Origin: ARK-15 sp038880255
GTDB lineage: Archaea; Thermoplasmatota; Thermoplasmata; Thermoplasmatales; ARK-15
NCBI GenBank assembly: GCA_038880255.1
Contig: JAVZSA010000019.1
Location: 1-21,503 of the forward strand
Reading direction: 5' to 3'
DNA length: 21,503 nucleotides
Shown here: positions 14,740 through 21,452 of the stretch, in pieces
Layout of the letters: every line of letters begins with the position of its first letter
Position numbering within the stretch: position 1 is the stretch's first letter
Position numbers and translations under genes: made by a program
The notes under the pieces: model-generated
Databases searched by the model: none
The model's input: the letters and a program-made list of their open reading frames with translations, nothing else
What the model was told of the DNA's origin: nothing

Positions 14740-15855
14740 TCACACCTCATTAATTTTTTCCTCTATTTCATTTACAGTTGGTACTACACCACCAAGTTTT
14801 GGTAGGTGTATTAACTTGTTATGAAATATCCTTTCAACCTCCATCTTATATCCTCTTATCGACATTTCAGGAAGAATTACCCAATCCACCTTTTTATCAA
14901 GCTCTCTCATTTTTCTTTCTGGGGAAGGCCATAGTACCTTTGGCCTAAGAAATCCTACCTTTTTTCCTTTCTTTCTTGCCTGTATAACCGCTCCCTTGGA
15001 TGGTCTAGAAGAAGCTCCATAAGAAATCACAAGAATTTCAGCATCTTCTGTGTATAATTCTTCCCAATCCTCTATATTATTTCTATTTTTAATTATTTTA
15101 TTCACCAGTCTGTTAACGAGGTTTTCCTGCACCTCAGGTGTTCCAGTATCTCTTGTCCCATCAGGTCTGTGTGTCGAACCTGTGACCATAAGTTCAAGGC
15201 CATCACCAAATCTACCCATTGGGGAAACAAGATTTTCATTATAGACAGTTGTTTCTTGAAAATTTTTTGCAAATTTTCTTTCAACTGTAAAAATTTTCTC
15301 CGGTACAATTAATCTTTCCATCATATGCCCCACTTCAGCATCCGAAAGCAAAATAACTGGCACCCTATAAATTTCAGAGAGGTTAAATGCTTTAATAGTT
15401 AAATCAAACATTTCTTGTACAGAATTTGGTGAAAGTACAATTGTTTCATAATCACCATGGGAACCAAATCTAGATTGCATTACATCACCCTGGGCAGGCC
15501 TGGAGGCTTGTCCTATGGCCGGACCTGCTCTTTGAACATCAATTACAACTATTGGTGTTTCTGTCATTGCTGCATAACCAATGTTTTCCTGCATTAATGA
15601 AAATCCAGGACCAGAAGTGGCAGTCATACTCTTTACACCAGCCCAGGAAGCTCCAATAATTGCTGAAATACTAGCTATTTCATCCTCCATCTGAAGAAAT
15701 TTACCATTTACCTTTGGTAAAAGTTCAGCCATAGCCTGTGTTATTTCACTTGCAGGGGTAATTGGATAACCAGCAAAAAATCTACACCCAGCAAGTATTG
15801 CCCCATATGCTGCAGCCACATCACCTTCAACAAAATATTCTCCAGGTTCTATCAT
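14740..15855 (-). CDS. korA: 2-oxoacid:ferredoxin oxidoreductase, alpha subunit
   Basis: 371-residue alpha subunit, full length for KorA. It has the pyrimidine-binding TPP domain: FFAGYPITPASEITQAMAE (27-45), LQMEDEIASISAIIGASWAG, and ATSGPGFSLMQENIGYA; E in MEDE activates TPP. VQRAGPAIGQASRPAQGDV and GSHGDYETIVLSPNS are strong 2-oxoglutarate/2-oxoacid KorA signatures. The C-terminal half carries the domain II/III strands (ILVISYGASSRPSKGA, WVILPEMSIRGY) that contact CoA and the beta subunit. It is separate from the gamma subunit, unlike the fused two-subunit enzymes of some Thermoplasmatales and Sulfolobales. It overlaps the korD stop by four bases, with GAGGTGG upstream. Confidence 0.94.
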   Translation of the reverse strand: MIEPGEYFVEGDVAAAYGAILAGCRFFAGYPITPASEITQAMAELLPKVNGKFLQMEDEIASISAIIGASWAGVKSMTATSGPGFSLMQENIGYAAMTETPIVVIDVQRAGPAIGQASRPAQGDVMQSRFGSHGDYETIVLSPNSVQEMFDLTIKAFNLSEIYRVPVILLSDAEVGHMMERLIVPEKIFTVERKFAKNFQETTVYNENLVSPMGRFGDGLELMVTGSTHRPDGTRDTGTPEVQENLVNRLVNKIIKNRNNIEDWEELYTEDAEILVISYGASSRPSKGAVIQARKKGKKVGFLRPKVLWPSPERKMRELDKKVDWVILPEMSIRGYKMEVERIFHNKLIHLPKLGGVVPTVNEIEEKINEV

Positions 15856-16064
15856 GCTTCTACCACCTCAATTGCAAAATCTGGACAATAAAGTTCGCAA
15901 AGTCTACAGACTATGCATGTATCAATATTTTCTATTTTAGGATAAAAAAGGCCATATTCATTTACATCATTTGATACTCCTAGCGTCTTTTTAGGACAGA
16001 CATGAACACATATTGAGCAACCCTTACATAGATTTCTATCTATGACAATTTCTTTGGCTTTCAT
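15852..16064 (-). CDS. korD: 2-oxoacid:ferredoxin oxidoreductase, delta (ferredoxin-like) subunit
   Basis: 70-residue bacterial-type ferredoxin with two [4Fe-4S] motifs: C13, C16, C19, C23 (CKGCSICVHVCP) and C50, C53, C56, C60 (CIVCRLCELYCP). It is the delta subunit that hands electrons from the TPP/FeS site of KorB to free ferredoxin. First gene of the four-gene operon. On the minus strand ATTTTAAAAAT (16098-16088) is about 29 bases before its ATG, and GGTAACA just before the ATG is a weak Shine-Dalgarno. It is transcribed divergently from htpX across a 77-base gap. Confidence 0.93.
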   Translation of the reverse strand: MKAKEIVIDRNLCKGCSICVHVCPKKTLGVSNDVNEYGLFYPKIENIDTCIVCRLCELYCPDFAIEVVEA

Positions 16065-16109
16065 TGTTACCTACAATGCTTACTCCTATTTTTAAAATTC
16101 CTCGTAATG

Positions 16110-16117
16110 TTTAAATA
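16110..16117 (+). promoter_or_regulatory. TATA box of htpX
   Basis: TTTAAATA is centred 28-29 bases before the ATG at 16142; the same gap holds the oppositely directed korD promoter at 16088-16098. Confidence 0.5.
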
Positions 16118-16141
16118 AAATATACTATTTTCGTCAAATCG

Positions 16142-17014
16142 ATGAATCCCACACTCAGGACTTTAGGTCTATTTCTTCTGTTAACTGCGCTTTTTCTATT
16201 TGTAGGGTATATTATAGGGTTTTTCTATGGAAATACTGTTGATGCACTTATTTTATTCCTTATACTTGCATTATTAATCAATATTTTCACATATTTCTTT
16301 AGTTCAACAATGGTACTATGGTCATATAGGGCAAAAATAGTTAATGAAACAGAAGAACCCAGAATATATTCCATAGTAAGAAATGTAGCACAAAATGCGA
16401 AAATACCTATGCCTAAGGTGGCAATAATAGAGACAGATGTGCCAAATGCATTTGCCACAGGTAGAAATAAAAAGCATGCCGTCGTAGCAGTAACAAGAGG
16501 CCTAATGAATTTAATGAACGATGATGAGATTGAAGCAGTGATAGGTCATGAAATTGGTCACATAAAGGATAGAGATATGCTTTTAATGACTGTAGCTGCA
16601 ACAATTGTTGGTGCACTAACATTCCTATCAAGGTTCTACCTTTTCGAGAGTATTTTCTCCTCAAAAAACAGGGAAAATGATATAATTGCACTAATAGTTC
16701 TTGGCCTTGCTGCCTTTGGAGCAATGTTACTTCAGTTAGCAATATCTAGACAAAGGGAATTTAAGGCAGATGAAATGAGTGCAATTATAACAAAAAAGCC
16801 TATTTCACTTGCAAATGCTCTGAGAAAAATTGAGGGTTATGTTCAAAGAAAACCTATGAAAAATGGAAATCCCTCAACAGCAAGTCTTTTCATAGTTAAT
16901 CCCTTCAGAGGAAAATCCATATTAAACCTATTTTCAACACATCCACCCACAGAGGAAAGGATAAAAAGATTGGAAAAATTGGCCATGAAGGGTTCACTCG
17001 ATTCAATTCGCTAA
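16142..17014 (+). CDS. htpX: HtpX-type membrane zinc protease
   Basis: 290-residue M48 metalloprotease that degrades misfolded membrane proteins. The zinc site is H136, E137 and H140 in VIGHEIGHIKDRD, with E206 (REFKAD) as third ligand. Two N-terminal transmembrane helices (about 9-29 and 33-55), and two more around 148-165 and 180-200 flanking the catalytic region, place the active site on the cytoplasmic side. VPNAFATGRNKKHAVVAVTRGL and FSTHPPTEERI are conserved M48B blocks. Length is normal. The gene is probably transcribed alone and leaderless. Confidence 0.94.
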   Translation: MNPTLRTLGLFLLLTALFLFVGYIIGFFYGNTVDALILFLILALLINIFTYFFSSTMVLWSYRAKIVNETEEPRIYSIVRNVAQNAKIPMPKVAIIETDVPNAFATGRNKKHAVVAVTRGLMNLMNDDEIEAVIGHEIGHIKDRDMLLMTVAATIVGALTFLSRFYLFESIFSSKNRENDIIALIVLGLAAFGAMLLQLAISRQREFKADEMSAIITKKPISLANALRKIEGYVQRKPMKNGNPSTASLFIVNPFRGKSILNLFSTHPPTEERIKRLEKLAMKGSLDSIR

Positions 17015-17015
17015 G

Positions 17016-17023
17016 TTTATTAA
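17016..17023 (+). promoter_or_regulatory. TATA box of the HIT-moaB operon
   Basis: TTTATTAA is centred about 26-27 bases before the ATG at 17046, directly after the htpX stop codon; no Shine-Dalgarno precedes the ATG. Confidence 0.4.
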
Positions 17024-17045
17024 TTTTTCATAATTATACCTTTTT

Positions 17046-17516
17046 ATGGATTTTTTATATGCACCTTGGAGAATAAGATATATTGAATCGCCTAAGAATG
17101 AGGAGGGTTGTATATTCTGTAAAGCACATATTGAACCAGATAAAAGATATGTATTGCATCAAGATGATTTTTCTATGGCAATCATTAATATTTTCCCCTA
17201 TAACCCTGGACATATTATGATAGCCCCTATTAGGCATGTTGCTGATATATCTGAGTTAAATGATGCGGAAATTTTATCAATCATAAATATGCTAAAAAAA
17301 AGTATAGATGTGCTTAAAAAAACTATGAACCCTGAAGGGTTTAATATTGGTATTAATATAGGCATTGTTGCTGGTGCAGGAATTAAAGACCATTTACATA
17401 TACACGTTGTACCAAGATGGTGTGGTGATACAAACTTTATGCCTGTTACATCAGACACAAAAGTCCTTGGTCAGGCTTTGGATGAATTATATATTAAACT
17501 AAAAAATAATTGGTGA
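17046..17516 (+). CDS. HIT-family nucleotide hydrolase/phosphorylase
   Basis: 156-residue histidine-triad protein acting on nucleotides linked through a phosphate, such as Ap4A or AMP conjugates. The triad is H116, H118, H120 in DHLHIHVVPRW; H118 would be the nucleophile. An N-terminal CxxC (C22, C25 in GCIFCKAH) with downstream histidines is the zinc site seen in Ap4A phosphorylase-like HIT proteins. NIFPYNPGHIMIAPIRHVADISEL is the canonical N-terminal nucleotide-binding block, here from residue 48: NIFPYNPGHIM then IAPIRHVAD. The stop codon lies inside the ribosome binding site of moaB, so the two are cotranscribed, though no biochemical link is known. Confidence 0.9.
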   Translation: MDFLYAPWRIRYIESPKNEEGCIFCKAHIEPDKRYVLHQDDFSMAIINIFPYNPGHIMIAPIRHVADISELNDAEILSIINMLKKSIDVLKKTMNPEGFNIGINIGIVAGAGIKDHLHIHVVPRWCGDTNFMPVTSDTKVLGQALDELYIKLKNNW

Positions 17517-17521
17517 TTAAA

Positions 17522-18010
17522 ATGGAAGAACATAAAAAACATGAATATAAATTAAAATTTTCTGTTGTTACTGTAAGTAGTACCAGAACTGAAAAAGACG
17601 ATGAATCTGGGAAAATTATTATGGAAATAATAAAGAAGAATGGACATGAGGTGAAAAATTATACGATTGTAAAGGATAATGTTACAGAAATAAGAGAAGC
17701 ATTGCTTAATTTTTCAAAAAAGTCAGATGTAATTATATTTAATGGTGGTACAGGTATAAGTAAATATGACTTAACCCCTGAGGCCTTATCACCTTACCTT
17801 AAAATAATTCCAGGATTTGGGGAAATTTTCAGACTTTTGAGTTATCAAGAAATTGGTGTAACTGCAATGATGTCTAGAGCTATTGCAGGTATTTTTGATG
17901 GAAAAGTTATTTTTGCAATTCCAGGATCACCAAAGGCCTGTCAGCTTGCAACTGAAAAAATAATAATGAAAGAAATTAATCACATTTGGTATGAAATAAA
18001 CAAGGAATAA
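17522..18010 (+). CDS. moaB: Molybdenum cofactor biosynthesis protein MoaB/MogA
   Basis: 162-residue MoaB/MogA-fold protein that adenylylates molybdopterin before metal insertion, making molybdenum or, in many archaea, tungsten cofactor. Core motifs are VVTVSSTRT near the N-terminus, IIFNGGTGISKYDLTPEAL (the GGTG molybdopterin loop with the following D and PEA), PGFGEIFRLLSY and AIPGSPKACQLA. The frame opens at a TTG at 17510, but GGTGA (17512-17516) five bases before the ATG at 17522 marks the real start. It ends three bases from the convergent fixX stop. No other cofactor gene is nearby. Confidence 0.9.
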   Translation: MEEHKKHEYKLKFSVVTVSSTRTEKDDESGKIIMEIIKKNGHEVKNYTIVKDNVTEIREALLNFSKKSDVIIFNGGTGISKYDLTPEALSPYLKIIPGFGEIFRLLSYQEIGVTAMMSRAIAGIFDGKVIFAIPGSPKACQLATEKIIMKEINHIWYEINKE

Positions 18011-18013
18011 TTT

Positions 18014-18292
18014 TTATCCCCATCTAAAGTTAACGCCAAATGAACCTCTGGGATAATTCCAATCAATATTTTCCTTGTCACAAACAATTAGACATGATCC
18101 ACATTCAACACAGTCTTCATAATGAAATACAATCTTGTTATTTTCCAATTTATAACAAGATGCTGGGCAAACATGAACACAGTACTTACCCTGGCAAGTA
18201 TCACATACTTTATCATTCTTCAATATTATGTGTGGCTTATTATCCACTTTATACTTTAAAAGAGCCAATCTATCATCAATACTTATTTTCAT
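18014..18292 (-). CDS. fixX: FixX-like ferredoxin
   Basis: 92-residue ferredoxin of the FixX family, partner of FixC. Cysteines: C30, C33, C38, C42 and C46 in the first half (CDTCQGKYCVHVCP) and C61, C64, C67, C71 (CVECGSCLIVC) in the second; the second set plus the CP-type cysteine form the [4Fe-4S] cluster. The closing block WNYPRGSFGVNFRWG is characteristic of FixX (YPRGxxGVxxRxG). It supplies the iron-sulfur domain that is fused in mitochondrial ETF-quinone oxidoreductase. The ATG overlaps the fixC stop by four bases, with GGGGTGAG as Shine-Dalgarno. Confidence 0.92.
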   Translation of the reverse strand: MKISIDDRLALLKYKVDNKPHIILKNDKVCDTCQGKYCVHVCPASCYKLENNKIVFHYEDCVECGSCLIVCDKENIDWNYPRGSFGVNFRWG

Positions 18293-19563
18293 AGAGATCT
18301 CACCCCTTTCATTAAATCATTTAGAAGACTCCACATATCCGTTTCACTTTTAATTAATTCAAACATTTTTTTCCTCGGTTCATCATTTGATTTAATTATC
18401 CTTTCCATCATATTGTTCACCATCTTTGGATATTCATTGTATATTCTATGATTTTCAAGGAAGAACGGTGCATTTCTGTAATTTCTAAAATCTCTAAGTA
18501 CTGTCTCATTCATTCTGGTTTCATATTCTGAAAGTATTCTTGATGTAAAATCTCCAAGTTTATTTGCTTTAACCGCTACCTCACCAGCAATAATACCCGA
18601 AGATATTGCAAGATCAACACCATTGAGATATATTCCTGATGAATTAACAAGACCAGCAGCATCGCCCACTACCATTGCTCCATCCTTGTAAAGTTTTGAT
18701 ATCATCCTATAACCACCTTCAGGTATTGCATGAGCAGAATATTCCCTTAATTGTGCATTCTCTATTAAATCAGCAATCATTGGATGCTCCTTTAAATCTT
18801 CTAGAAAGTCTATAGCATAATATTCACTTTTTCTCAATGCTTCAAGTGAAATAATTACTCCAATAGATATAGTGTCTTTATATGTATAAATAAATCCACC
18901 ACCTCTTAGATATTTTGTAGGATACCCTATTATTAATTCTTCAACACCATCTTTACTTGTAATACCAAACTTTTTATTCACCTCTTCCTCTGTTAATTGA
19001 AAAACTTCTTTCATTCCAACTCCAAAATCATTCGCATCTGGTCTTTTTTTAAGTCCCTCAGATTGTGCAAGAAGAGATACAGCTCCATCAGCTATTATTA
19101 CAATATTACCTTCCATTTCATCATCGCCAGATTTTACACCTGAGACCCTATTTCCATCATGTAAAAGTGAATCTACCTTTACACCTGTGGCTACAAGTGC
19201 CCCTGCTTCTTCCACCTTTTTTGCATACCATTGATCAAACTTTGACCTAAAAACTGAAAAACCATTATAAAATTCATTTCTAAAAGCGTAATTTTTATAG
19301 TCAATTGAAAAAAATGATTTATCAGTCATCATTGTTATTCTTCTTCTTGTTATTGGTCTTTCCACAGGCGCCTCTTTCCAAAATTCTGGAATAAGTTTAT
19401 TTATTGAATTAGTGTATAAAACCCCACCAAACATATTTTTTGATCCGTTATATTCGCCTCTTTCTAAAACCAATGTAGAAAGTCCAGCCCTGGCTGTAAC
19501 TAATGCTGAAGAAAGCCCTGCAGGACCTCCTCCAACTACAATTACATCAAATTTATCTGACAT
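18289..19563 (-). CDS. fixC: FixC-like electron-transfer-flavoprotein:quinone oxidoreductase
   Basis: 424-residue FAD protein of the FixC/ETF-QO family. N-terminal FAD motif GGGPAG (11-16) with E34 at the end of the second strand; second FAD motif VVGDAAGLVNSSGIYLNGV (about 273-292), which also contains the membrane-facing family signature; GVGMKEVFQL and LRGGGFIYTYKDTISIGVI are typical strands. It takes electrons from a reduced ETF (FixAB) and, with FixX, passes them to quinone at the cytoplasmic membrane. The frame opens at 19584, but the ATG at 19563, preceded by GAGG, gives the usual MSDKFDVIVVG start. No fixA/fixB lies in this window. Nitrogen fixation is not implied; such genes serve fatty-acid or amino-acid oxidation. 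Confidence 0.9.
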   Translation of the reverse strand: MSDKFDVIVVGGGPAGLSSALVTARAGLSTLVLERGEYNGSKNMFGGVLYTNSINKLIPEFWKEAPVERPITRRRITMMTDKSFFSIDYKNYAFRNEFYNGFSVFRSKFDQWYAKKVEEAGALVATGVKVDSLLHDGNRVSGVKSGDDEMEGNIVIIADGAVSLLAQSEGLKKRPDANDFGVGMKEVFQLTEEEVNKKFGITSKDGVEELIIGYPTKYLRGGGFIYTYKDTISIGVIISLEALRKSEYYAIDFLEDLKEHPMIADLIENAQLREYSAHAIPEGGYRMISKLYKDGAMVVGDAAGLVNSSGIYLNGVDLAISSGIIAGEVAVKANKLGDFTSRILSEYETRMNETVLRDFRNYRNAPFFLENHRIYNEYPKMVNNMMERIIKSNDEPRKKMFELIKSETDMWSLLNDLMKGVRSL

Positions 19564-19596
19564 TCTATCATTCCTCAACAACATAATTAATTCTCA

Positions 19597-19753
19597 TTAT
19601 TTATTTTTTACATAAAAAAAATTTCTCAATAAATTTAAAATATTTTGATTAATTTTCAAAATTAAATTTTTATTTGCAAAAATTTTATGTCGAAATACAT
19701 CAAAAGATAATCATTTTTTGAAAAAATTATTATACTTAAAAAACATTTAGTAA
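19597..19753. promoter_or_regulatory. Divergent regulatory region between fixC and dsrE, with a palindrome
   Basis: The gap is about 90% A/T. On the minus strand a TATA-like ATAAATAATG lies at about 19607-19598, upstream of fixC. On the plus strand TTATTATACTTAA at about 19727-19739 is 30-35 bases before the dsrE ATG. Between them TTAATTTTCAAAATTAA (19649-19665) is a perfect palindrome with 8-base arms around a central C. Palindromes are common in such A/T-rich DNA, so an operator role is only possible. Confidence 0.35.
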
Positions 19754-19755
19754 TT

Positions 19756-19761
19756 GGTGAT
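19756..19761 (+). promoter_or_regulatory. Shine-Dalgarno of the dsrE-like gene
   Basis: GGTGAT ends four bases before the ATG at 19766 and settles that start over the TTG/GTG codons at 19754-19759, which form part of the binding site itself. The same GGTGAT-A-rich-ATG arrangement precedes moaB. Confidence 0.6.
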
Positions 19762-19765
19762 AAAA

Positions 19766-20185
19766 ATGACAAAGGGTGGATTGAATATAATAATGTTCTC
19801 TGGGAGTGCAGATAAATTAATACCACTTGGTGTACTAACACAGACTGCAGCCAATCTGGGAGTGCCTGTAAGGATTTTTGTTACTGGCTGGGCAATGTTG
19901 GCATTTAAGAAGAATGGCCCTAGTTCTGTTAATAGGGTTACGAAGGAATTTGAAGATCTTGCACCATTACTTATGCAAGGTCTTACAAGGATGAAGGCTC
20001 CAAGCTGGTATGAAATGTTAAAAAGTGCTAAAGAAGTGGGTGATGTTAAAGTCTATGCTTGCTCTCTTATGGCAGAAGCACTTAATATGAAAAATAAATC
20101 TGACTATGATCCTATTGTGGATGATATTGTAGGTGCTGCATCATTTATGCAAATGGCTGAAGGTGGGCAAGTACTCTTTATATAA
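19766..20185 (+). CDS. DsrE-family sulfur-relay protein
   Basis: 139-residue protein of the DsrE/DsrF-like fold (DsrE2/peroxiredoxin-like branch). Family features are the N-terminal strand LNIIMFSGSADKLIPLGVL, VRIFVTGWAMLAFKK, and the conserved cysteine C99 in VYACSLMAEAL, the only cysteine in the protein and the expected persulfide carrier. DsrE proteins pass sulfane sulfur to TusA-type partners in thiosulfate/elemental-sulfur metabolism or in tRNA/cofactor thiolation. The tusA gene follows after 11 bases. No signal peptide or membrane helix, so cytoplasmic. Exact subfamily uncertain. Confidence 0.82.
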   Translation: MTKGGLNIIMFSGSADKLIPLGVLTQTAANLGVPVRIFVTGWAMLAFKKNGPSSVNRVTKEFEDLAPLLMQGLTRMKAPSWYEMLKSAKEVGDVKVYACSLMAEALNMKNKSDYDPIVDDIVGAASFMQMAEGGQVLFI

Positions 20186-20196
20186 AGTGATGAAAA

Positions 20197-20430
20197 ATGG
20201 CAACAATTAATGTTGATAGCAGGGGATCTGCCTGTCCAGGACCAATTACAGATCTTGTAAGGGCTTATAAAAAAGCTAACAATGGGGATATAATAGAACT
20301 ACTTGCCACGGATTCAGGTATAAAGGCAGATGCTAAGGCATGGTGTGAAAGAACAGGTAATGAACTCTTAGGTATAGAAGAAAAAAATGGAGAATATAAA
20401 GTTAAAATTTTAATAAAATCTAAAAAATAA
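20197..20430 (+). CDS. tusA: TusA-family sulfur carrier protein
   Basis: 77-residue SirA/TusA-like protein. The CPGP motif (C13-P16 in RGSACPGPITDL) holds the persulfide cysteine; a second cysteine C50 (DAKAWCERTGN) is at the position seen in many TusA relatives. The GDIIELLATDSGIKADAKAW stretch is the conserved strand-loop-helix. It receives sulfur from or donates it to the DsrE protein encoded just upstream; GTGAT before its ATG is the ribosome binding site. The rhodanese and Hdr-like genes that accompany this pair in sulfur oxidisers are not in this window, so a biosynthetic thiolation role is equally possible. Confidence 0.9.
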   Translation: MATINVDSRGSACPGPITDLVRAYKKANNGDIIELLATDSGIKADAKAWCERTGNELLGIEEKNGEYKVKILIKSKK

Positions 20431-20442
20431 TTTTTTATTTTT
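20431..20442. terminator. Oligo-T/A bidirectional termination region
   Basis: The 12-base gap between the convergent tusA and amidohydrolase stop codons is T-rich (TTTTTTA, continuing with T7), suitable as an oligo-T terminator for the plus-strand operon. Confidence 0.35.
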
Positions 20443-21198
20443 TTATAAATCTCTCAAGGTTGGTCTAAAAGTTCTTGCAATTCTAATTTCATCGTCATTT
20501 AATTCTTGAAATATTTTCTCCTCTGTGATGTATTGTGCCTTTCTTAATATAAAACCTCTTGGAGAAACAATTGTAGAACCTCCCCAAAATACTATGTTTC
20601 TTTGTGTTCCTGCCCAATTGTTATAAATGAAAAATACTGTGTTTTCAACTGCCCTAACTGGAATGAGCATCTCAAAAAGGGCACGAGAAGTGACAGGACT
20701 AGCAGAAATATTTACCACATATTTACTACCTTTCATTGCAAGTTCCTGAGTAATGAATGGAAAGAAAATATCATAACAAATTTCCATACCTATTATACCC
20801 TGAGATGTTTTGAATACTACAGTTTCATTCCCTGGCTTAAAGTAAATCATTTCTTCAAAAGGTCCAAAATTAGGCAACCTCATTTTCCTATAAACATGAA
20901 TCTCTCCTTTTTCATCTATGGCCATTGCTGAATTATAAAGAAATCCATTTTCTTTTTCAGGAAAACCAAATATTAGGTTTCTTTTCTTCTCCGCCATGAT
21001 TTTTGAAAGCGAAATGAACATCTCATCCTCTCTAGAAAGAGCCTTTAAAAATAGATCATCTCTGATTAGATAACCTGAAATATATAGCTCTGGAAAAACA
21101 TATAAGTGTGCATCATTTTCTTCAATAAAATTTATCATTTGTCTGAAATTGTTCTCCACACCCAGATTTTTCGATGGTTGATAAATTGCTACTTTCAT
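20443..21198 (-). CDS. Carbon-nitrogen hydrolase (nitrilase superfamily)
   Basis: 251-residue amidase of the nitrilase superfamily, hydrolysing a C-N bond of an amide, carbamoyl amine or nitrile. The catalytic triad is E37 (YVFPELYISGY), K105 (YRKMRLPNFGPFEE) and C141 (GMEICYDIFFPF). SASPVTSRALFEMLIPVRAVENTVFF covers the conserved oligomer/active-site strands, here SASPVTSRALFEML and PVRAVENTVFF; WGGSTIVSPRG is the closing block. Length is normal for stand-alone members. The frame opens at a TTG at 21201; the ATG at 21198 is preferred. Substrate unknown; candidates are omega-amides and N-carbamoyl compounds. It stands alone between the tRNA gene and tusA. Confidence 0.88.
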   Translation of the reverse strand: MKVAIYQPSKNLGVENNFRQMINFIEENDAHLYVFPELYISGYLIRDDLFLKALSREDEMFISLSKIMAEKKRNLIFGFPEKENGFLYNSAMAIDEKGEIHVYRKMRLPNFGPFEEMIYFKPGNETVVFKTSQGIIGMEICYDIFFPFITQELAMKGSKYVVNISASPVTSRALFEMLIPVRAVENTVFFIYNNWAGTQRNIVFWGGSTIVSPRGFILRKAQYITEEKIFQELNDDEIRIARTFRPTLRDL

Positions 21199-21201
21199 CA
21201 A

Positions 21202-21377
21202 GAAATAAGTAAATATTTCAAGGATTTAATTCTATCGGATTTTTAAAAATTTTAGTAATGAAAATAATTTTTTAGATTTAAATATAATTTAAAATTAGAA
21301 ATATAATTTTTTTACTCCATATGTAAAAATCCGAATTTATTATTAATTTAAAATATTAATAACATAAACCGTATCGA
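21202..21377. other. A/T-rich spacer between the amidohydrolase gene and tRNA-Glu
   Basis: No open frame, repeat or RNA structure recognised. On the minus strand AATATTTAC-like A/T blocks near 21212-21230 may be the amidohydrolase promoter, and the T/A-rich part near 21340-21377 lies at the 3' end of the tRNA. Confidence 0.4.
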
Positions 21378-21452
21378 TGCTCCCGGCGGGATTTGAACCC
21401 GCGTCGAGGGAGTGAGAGTCCCTAATGCTTGACCGGTCTACACCACGGGAGC
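21378..21452 (-). tRNA. tRNA-Glu, anticodon CUC
   Basis: The minus strand folds into a complete cloverleaf. Acceptor arm GCTCCCG pairs perfectly with CGGGAGC; D stem GTGT/GCAT with a GG-containing loop; anticodon stem AGGGA/TCCCT with loop CTCTCAC, anticodon CTC at 34-36 for GAG codons; T stem GCGGG/CCCGC with loop TTCAAAT. The discriminator is A and the 3' CCA is not encoded, as usual in archaea. No intron at 37/38. A TATA-like TTTTATCATAAAG lies about 25-35 bases upstream on the minus strand (around 21474-21486). Confidence 0.95.

Noticed and set aside
16413..16742. Minus-strand open frame of 109 codons within htpX
   Set aside because: It is antisense to the HEIGH protease core; its Leu/Gln-rich product reflects the complement of the coding strand.
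18014..19563. Nitrogen-fixation role for fixC/fixX
   Set aside because: No nif gene or fixAB is present; the same proteins serve as general ETF-quinone oxidoreductase parts in archaea.
19585..19765. Small RNA or riboswitch in the fixC-dsrE gap
   Set aside because: The region is almost all A/T with no G/C-paired stems or known riboswitch core; only a short palindrome was seen.
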